Assembly: GCA_030835005.1 (NCBI GenBank)
Contig: JAUQWT010000096.1
Span: forward strand, 1-10,068
Reading direction: 5' to 3'
Origin: Ignavibacteria bacterium
Lineage (GTDB): Bacteria; Bacteroidota; Ignavibacteria; Tepidaquicellales; OLB5
Length of the DNA: 10,068 nt
A model generated the notes under the pieces. That model searched no databases, was not told where the DNA came from, and saw only the letters and a list, made by a program, of their open reading frames with translations. Positions 6,244 to 10,068 of this stretch are shown one piece after another. Both the position numbers and the translations under genes were made by a program. Position 1 is the first letter of the stretch, and each line of letters opens with the position of its first letter.

Positions 6244-7392
6244 ATGAAATTTTCAACTAAAGCGATTCATGCAGGCAATGAGCCTGATAAAGAAACCGGC
6301 GCAGTGAATATACCGATCTATGCAACATCAACATATGCAAACGAAGCATTTGGAGTATCCAAAGGGTTTGATTACGGCAGAACGATAAATCCAACACGTG
6401 TTGCGCTTGAAACCAACCTTGCCGCACTGGAAAACGGTAAGTACGGATTTGCATTTTCAAGCGGCATGGCGGCAACTCATTGCATTGCAAGCCTGCTCGA
6501 AAAAGGGGATCACATAATCGTTTCGCAAAACGTATATGGCGGAACGTACAGAATATTTGAGCGCGTTATGCGAAAGCTAGGCCTTGATTTCTCGTGGGTA
6601 GATACTTCTGATTACGAAAAAATTGGAGTTGCTTTAAAGCCAAATACGAAAATGATCTTTGTCGAAACTCCTACTAACCCCATGTTAACGCTTACTGATC
6701 TTGATATGATCTCAGACGTGGCGCGGGTTAATAAACTCATTTCAGTGTGTGATAATACTTTTATGAGCCCTTATTTCCAGAATCCGCTTGATCTCGGAAT
6801 TGATGTAGTTGTTCACAGTACTACAAAGTACATTAACGGCCATAGTGATGCTATCGGCGGATGCGTTATCACGAAACGTGATGATCTGGCTGAGCAGTTT
6901 AAGTTTTTACAGAATTCAATTGGCGCGGTTCCTTCAGCTTTTGACTGCTACCTTGTACTTCGCTCAACAAAAACACTGGCGCTCAGAATGGAGCGTCACA
7001 ATCATAATGCCGGAAAAATTGCCAAAGTGCTTGAAAGCGACTATGCCTCAAAAATAAAGAGAGTTCACTATCCCGGGCTTGAATCACACCCTCAGCATCA
7101 GCTTGCGAAAAAACAAATGCGCGGATTTGGCGGTATGATCTCGATTGATCTTGGTTCATTTGAAAATGCGATTAAATTCTTCAATGGACTCAAAATATTC
7201 TCAAGGGCTGAATCACTTGGCGGAGTTGAAAGTCTTGTTTGTCACCCTGTCAGCATGACACATGGCAGCATTCCAAAAGAAGAACGCGAGAAATATGGCC
7301 TGACTGATGGTTTGATAAGACTTTCAGTAGGAGTGGAAGATTATGATGATCTGATTGAGGATATTTCAAACGCTCTCAAAGAGGTTAGTTAG
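6244..7392 (+). CDS. Cystathionine gamma-lyase / gamma-synthase family PLP enzyme
   Basis: A fold I Cys/Met-metabolism PLP enzyme of 382 residues, normal for the family (about 380-400). Visible motifs are the N-terminal STKAIHAGNEPDKETGAVN, the PLP-phosphate region YGRTINPTR and SSGMAA (72-77), the NTF segment with D170 in the SVCDNTF stretch, and the PLP lysine K195 in HSTTKYINGHSD. E323 in AESLGG matches the glutamate conserved in cystathionine gamma-synthases and gamma-lyases but not in beta-lyases. The C-terminus MTHGSIPKEEREKYGL and LIRLSVGVEDYDDL closely resembles yeast and Bacillus gamma-lyases. Lyase splits cystathionine to cysteine, 2-oxobutyrate and ammonia; synthase makes cystathionine from an activated homoserine. 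Placement directly after a cystathionine beta-synthase favours the lyase role (reverse transsulfuration, as in Bacillus mccA-mccB). Sequence alone does not decide lyase against synthase. The stop TAG shares its last G with the GTG of the next gene. Confidence 0.9.
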   Translation: MKFSTKAIHAGNEPDKETGAVNIPIYATSTYANEAFGVSKGFDYGRTINPTRVALETNLAALENGKYGFAFSSGMAATHCIASLLEKGDHIIVSQNVYGGTYRIFERVMRKLGLDFSWVDTSDYEKIGVALKPNTKMIFVETPTNPMLTLTDLDMISDVARVNKLISVCDNTFMSPYFQNPLDLGIDVVVHSTTKYINGHSDAIGGCVITKRDDLAEQFKFLQNSIGAVPSAFDCYLVLRSTKTLALRMERHNHNAGKIAKVLESDYASKIKRVHYPGLESHPQHQLAKKQMRGFGGMISIDLGSFENAIKFFNGLKIFSRAESLGGVESLVCHPVSMTHGSIPKEEREKYGLTDGLIRLSVGVEDYDDLIEDISNALKEVS

Positions 7393-8537
7393 TGCTTCCA
7401 AACCACCAATCAATAAGAGAGCAATTCCCGTTCCTCAAAAAATTCATTTATATGGATGCTGCGCATTATACGCCCTATCCGCTTAGATCTGTAAATAAGC
7501 TTAATGAATTCATACAAACTTTTACGCATGACTTCCTGAATCTGAGCCTTGTAAATATCAATGAAGCAAAAGCACTTAGAAGTGTTTGCGGAAAACTTAT
7601 TAACGCTGCTCCCGAAGATATCACAATAACCTCTAACACAACTCATGGGATAAATCTCATTGCTAACGGAATAGAACTTGAAGCAGGCAATAATAATGTT
7701 GCGATGCTTGATTCCGAATTCCCTGCAGTTGTTTATCCATGGCTAAACCGTGAAAAACTTGGCAAAGTGAACGTTATGCTGATCCCTTCTGATAAAGGTT
7801 ACGCTAATGAAACGGTTATCAAAAAAGCATTAATGGATTATAACATCCGTGTCTTCACAATAAGCTATGTGCAGTTTCTCGGTTACAAGCACAACATCAA
7901 GAGCATTTCAGATTTCTGCAGGAAAAGAAACATCGTTCTGGCTGTTGATGCCATTCAGGCAACCGGTGTTTGCCCCGTAGATGTTGAAGCCATGGGGATT
8001 GATTTCCTTAGCACGGGCAACCAGAAATGGCTCATGTCGCCTGCCGGGCTTGGTTTCACATATATATCAAAGCAATACAGAGAGTTTATCAAACCAACCT
8101 ATGTTGGCACTACAAATGTTAATTATGACTTCGATCATTTTCTGGATTACAAACTGGATTTCAAAAAGGACGGCAGCGCATACGAAAATTCTACTTTGAA
8201 TACACTTGCAATGATAGGGACCTCAGAAGTCATAAGGTTTTTTTTGGAACTTGGTGTTGAAAATATCTTTGCACATATACTTGAAATTCAGGACAGGTTT
8301 ATGGAACTGCTTGATAAAACAAAATACCGCATAGATAGTGATATCTCTCCAAATCACCGCTCAAATATCCTCATCTTCTCTCACCTTCAACCTGCTCGAA
8401 ATAAAGAGATACAAAAAGCTCTGGAAGCAAAAAGCATGTATATTGCGCTAAGAGAGGGTTATTTGCGTATTTCTCCCCACATTTACAACAATTTAAGTGA
8501 TGCCGAAACCGTTGCCCGCGAACTCAATTCGTTTTAA
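7392..8537 (+). CDS. Class V aminotransferase-fold PLP enzyme, substrate unknown
   Basis: A 381-residue fold I PLP enzyme of aminotransferase class V, the group including cysteine desulfurases, isopenicillin-N-epimerase-like proteins and kynureninase. The N-terminus REQFPFLKKFIYMDAAHYTPYP is family-typical. TSNTTHGINLIANG (80-93) forms the PLP phosphate loop; D186 in LAVDAIQATG, with Q189, contacts the pyridine ring; and K212 in STGNQKWLMSP is the expected Schiff-base lysine. The C-terminal IALREGYLRISPHIYN segment is conserved across the group. Neither the SufS (RxGHHC) nor the IscS (SGSACSS) cysteine loop is present; cysteines occur only at 66, 176 and 194. It is therefore probably not a standard cysteine desulfurase. 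The start is GTG, overlapping the upstream TAG by one base (TAGTG); the next ATG (about residue 21) would remove conserved sequence. The overlap implies translational coupling with the gamma-lyase gene and suggests a role near sulfur amino acids, which is inference. Confidence 0.85.
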   Translation: MLPNHQSIREQFPFLKKFIYMDAAHYTPYPLRSVNKLNEFIQTFTHDFLNLSLVNINEAKALRSVCGKLINAAPEDITITSNTTHGINLIANGIELEAGNNNVAMLDSEFPAVVYPWLNREKLGKVNVMLIPSDKGYANETVIKKALMDYNIRVFTISYVQFLGYKHNIKSISDFCRKRNIVLAVDAIQATGVCPVDVEAMGIDFLSTGNQKWLMSPAGLGFTYISKQYREFIKPTYVGTTNVNYDFDHFLDYKLDFKKDGSAYENSTLNTLAMIGTSEVIRFFLELGVENIFAHILEIQDRFMELLDKTKYRIDSDISPNHRSNILIFSHLQPARNKEIQKALEAKSMYIALREGYLRISPHIYNNLSDAETVARELNSF

Positions 8538-8565
8538 TTGCATTTCTAAGGCCGGTTAGTTTGAG

Positions 8566-8573
8566 TATTTTTG
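8566..8573 (+). promoter_or_regulatory. Possible -7 promoter box before the DUF302 gene
   Basis: TATTTTTG is an exact match to the Bacteroidota -7 box TAnnTTTG. It lies 23 bases before the ATG at 8597, so transcription would begin around 8580. No TTTG is at the expected 17-23 base distance upstream; the nearest ATTG (8537-8540) is 25 bases away. No terminator is seen between the aminotransferase-fold gene and this site in the 59-base gap, so read-through is also possible. Confidence 0.3.
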
Positions 8574-8596
8574 CATTATAAACTAATACTACTGTC

Positions 8597-8992
8597 ATGT
8601 CATACAATAATTCAGTAACTGTAAAATATTCATTTGATGACGCAATAGCAAAGGTCACAGACGAACTGAAAAAAGAAGGATTTGGAGTACTCACCGAAAT
8701 AGATGTGAGGGAAACACTGAAAAAGAAGCTTGATGTTGATTTCAGGAAGTACAGGATTCTCGGAGCGTGCAATCCTCCTCTGGCATTCAAAGCACTCAGC
8801 GAAGAAGAAAATATCGGTGTAATGCTGCCATGCAATGTGATTGTCCAGGAAGCTCCCGATGGGAGTATCCGGGTTTCTGCAATTAATCCAATGGAATCCA
8901 TGAAAGCTGTTGCAAATCCAAATCTCGAAGATATTGCAAAGAGCGTCACTGAAAAACTTTTAAATGTTATAAATAATTTGGAGCAGGCATAA
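8597..8992 (+). CDS. DUF302 domain protein
   Basis: A 131-residue single-domain protein of the DUF302 family, close to the usual length. The visible signatures are the N-terminal DDAIAKVTDELKKEGFGVLTEIDV (14-37), the central DFRKYRILGACNPPLAFKAL (48-67), and IGVMLPCNVIVQE (73-85). Cysteines C58 and C79 fall in the two most conserved motifs (GACNPP, LPCN), which hints at thiol or metal chemistry, though the family has no established biochemical function. There is no signal peptide or membrane segment, so it should be cytoplasmic. It follows the sulfur amino-acid genes by 59 bases and precedes the rRNA methyltransferase start by 4 bases. The ATG at 8597 has no clear Shine-Dalgarno. The opposite-strand frame at 8524-8949 is a shadow of this gene. 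Confidence 0.9.
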   Translation: MSYNNSVTVKYSFDDAIAKVTDELKKEGFGVLTEIDVRETLKKKLDVDFRKYRILGACNPPLAFKALSEEENIGVMLPCNVIVQEAPDGSIRVSAINPMESMKAVANPNLEDIAKSVTEKLLNVINNLEQA

Positions 8993-8996
8993 AAAT

Positions 8997-10068
8997 TTGA
9001 TAAAAGTATTTCTCAAGAAAAACGAAGATAGAAGAATAAAGCTCGGTCATTTGTGGGTTTTCAGCAATGAAATTTCCAAAATTGAAGGAACTCCGGAAAA
9101 CGGCGATATTGTAAATGTCTGCGAGCATTCAGGCACATCACTTGGGCACGGTTTCTATAATAAAGGTTCATTAATAGCTGTGAGGCTCTTTGAAAAGACC
9201 TTTGATAACGATTTTGCCGAGTATTGCAGAAAAATGATCAGTAATGCCTTTAACCTGCGAAAAGACCTTTATCCAAACAGGAATTCGTTCAGACTGATAT
9301 TCAGTGAGAGTGACTTTATGCCCGGACTCATCATTGATAAGTATAATGATACTTATGTTCTTCAGGTGTACTGCTATGGGATGGAAAAGAATATTGATAA
9401 AGTTGTGTACGTTCTGATAAACGATCTCGGAGCAAAAAATATATTCACCAGCAATGAATCATACTTCCGCAAACTTGAAGGACTTCCCGAAGAAGATAAA
9501 ATATATGCAGGCAAAATTGGCCGGGAGCAGATTAGCGATGGCAATATAGAATATAAGATCAACTTTTCTGAATCTCAAAAAACAGGGTTCTATTTTGACC
9601 AGTCGGATAACAGGGAATTCACAGAAAAGATCGTAAATGGAAAAACCGTGCTTGATGCATTTTGTAATTCAGGGGGATTCGGCCATCACGCGGCTAAAGC
9701 AGGAGCGTCGTGGATAACATTTGTTGATTCATCCACAACGGAGGCTGATAATGCTGCGAAAAATTTTGAGCTCAACGGGCTTACAACTGAATCCGAATTT
9801 TTGGTAAGCGATATTTTTGTTTTCTTTCAGCGCTGCATTGATGCAAGCAGAACTTTTGACGTTGTTATGATAGACCCGCCTGCATTTGCCAAAAGCAGGA
9901 AAAGCATTCCAACTGCGTTAAAAGGTTATATCAAGCTTAACAAAATGGCGCTGGCTCTTGTAAGCAAAAACGGATACCTTGTTACATCTTCTTGCTCTCA
10001 TCACATAAGCGGAGAAGACTTTTTGAATTCAGTTACATCTGCAGCACAAAAAGCTTCCCGGCAGATTC
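8997..10068 (+). CDS. rlmI: 23S rRNA (cytosine-C5) methyltransferase, RlmI type, 3' end outside the window
   Basis: A SAM-dependent methyltransferase of the RlmI/YccW family, which methylates C5 of a 23S rRNA cytosine (C1962 in E. coli). The frame is open for 357 codons to the window end, with about 30-45 residues missing from the usual 390-400. The N-terminal PUA RNA-binding domain is visible as IKVFLKKNEDRRIKLGHLWV and FSNEI. It is followed by the linker domain with FMPGLIIDKY, then GFYFDQSDNRE leading into the Rossmann fold. SAM-binding motif I is VLDAFCNSGGFGHHAAKAGA from 218, motif IV is DPPAFAKS at 293-300, and SSCSHH with C333 holds the conserved catalytic-region cysteine. The start is TTG at 8997, 4 bases after the DUF302 stop, with AGG at 8985-8987 nine bases before it. 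The first in-frame ATG (near 9233) would delete the PUA domain. Assignment to the family is firm; the exact target base is inferred. Confidence 0.92.
   Translation, partial: MIKVFLKKNEDRRIKLGHLWVFSNEISKIEGTPENGDIVNVCEHSGTSLGHGFYNKGSLIAVRLFEKTFDNDFAEYCRKMISNAFNLRKDLYPNRNSFRLIFSESDFMPGLIIDKYNDTYVLQVYCYGMEKNIDKVVYVLINDLGAKNIFTSNESYFRKLEGLPEEDKIYAGKIGREQISDGNIEYKINFSESQKTGFYFDQSDNREFTEKIVNGKTVLDAFCNSGGFGHHAAKAGASWITFVDSSTTEADNAAKNFELNGLTTESEFLVSDIFVFFQRCIDASRTFDVVMIDPPAFAKSRKSIPTALKGYIKLNKMALALVSKNGYLVTSSCSHHISGEDFLNSVTSAAQKASRQI

Noticed and set aside
7392..8537. Call as cysteine desulfurase (SufS/IscS)
   Set aside because: The expected active-site cysteine loop is absent, and no suf or isc genes are adjacent.
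8524..8949. Minus-strand open frame of 141 codons opposite the DUF302 gene
   Set aside because: The plus-strand frame has clear DUF302 motifs; the minus frame is serine/phenylalanine-rich with no domain signal.
1..10068. CRISPR arrays, tRNA or rRNA genes, insertion sequences, defence or toxin-antitoxin modules
   Set aside because: No regularly spaced repeats, cloverleaf-like stretches, transposase motifs or matching proteins were seen on either strand by eye.

Overview
All genes found in this window lie on the plus strand and are densely packed, with about 40% G+C judged by eye and counted at about 41% in one gene. The content is mostly housekeeping. The proteins look like those of the Bacteroidota/Chlorobiota/Ignavibacteria branch (FCB group). 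Three things point there: the protein flavour, the weak or absent Shine-Dalgarno sequences before several starts, and two sites matching the Bacteroidota -7 promoter box TAnnTTTG. This assignment is an inference; no rRNA or marker gene fixes it.

Region 1 (1-2625) is a chromosome-segregation and ribosome block. It holds the 3' part of scpA (condensin kleisin), then scpB (condensin winged-helix partner), then an rluB/rsuA-type 23S/16S rRNA pseudouridine synthase whose start overlaps the end of scpB by 20 bases. A strong intrinsic terminator (2653-2708) closes this block, and a good candidate promoter overlaps its 3' side.

Region 2 (2740-4786) is lysS (class II lysyl-tRNA synthetase, TTG start), followed by a small GNAT acetyltransferase.

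Region 3 (4793-8537) is a sulfur amino-acid block. It contains a cystathionine beta-synthase with a C-terminal pair of CBS domains, a cystathionine gamma-lyase/synthase-type PLP enzyme, and a class V aminotransferase-fold PLP enzyme whose GTG start overlaps the previous stop by one base. The first two enzymes together would convert homocysteine plus serine through cystathionine to cysteine (reverse transsulfuration). The third has the PLP lysine but not the active-site cysteine loop of SufS/IscS desulfurases, so its substrate is open.

Region 4 (8597-10068) is a DUF302 protein with two cysteines in its most conserved motifs, then the 5' part of an RlmI-type 23S rRNA cytosine-C5 methyltransferase. 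The latter starts at a TTG, has no early ATG, and runs off the window end.

I did not find mobile elements, CRISPR arrays, tRNA or rRNA genes, toxin-antitoxin or defence genes, and nothing that looks like a wholly undescribed system. The items most worth checking are the unassigned class V PLP enzyme in the transsulfuration cluster, the sequence variations in LysRS, the A9 run in the lysine-rich tail of RluB, and three unassigned inverted repeats in intergenic gaps.
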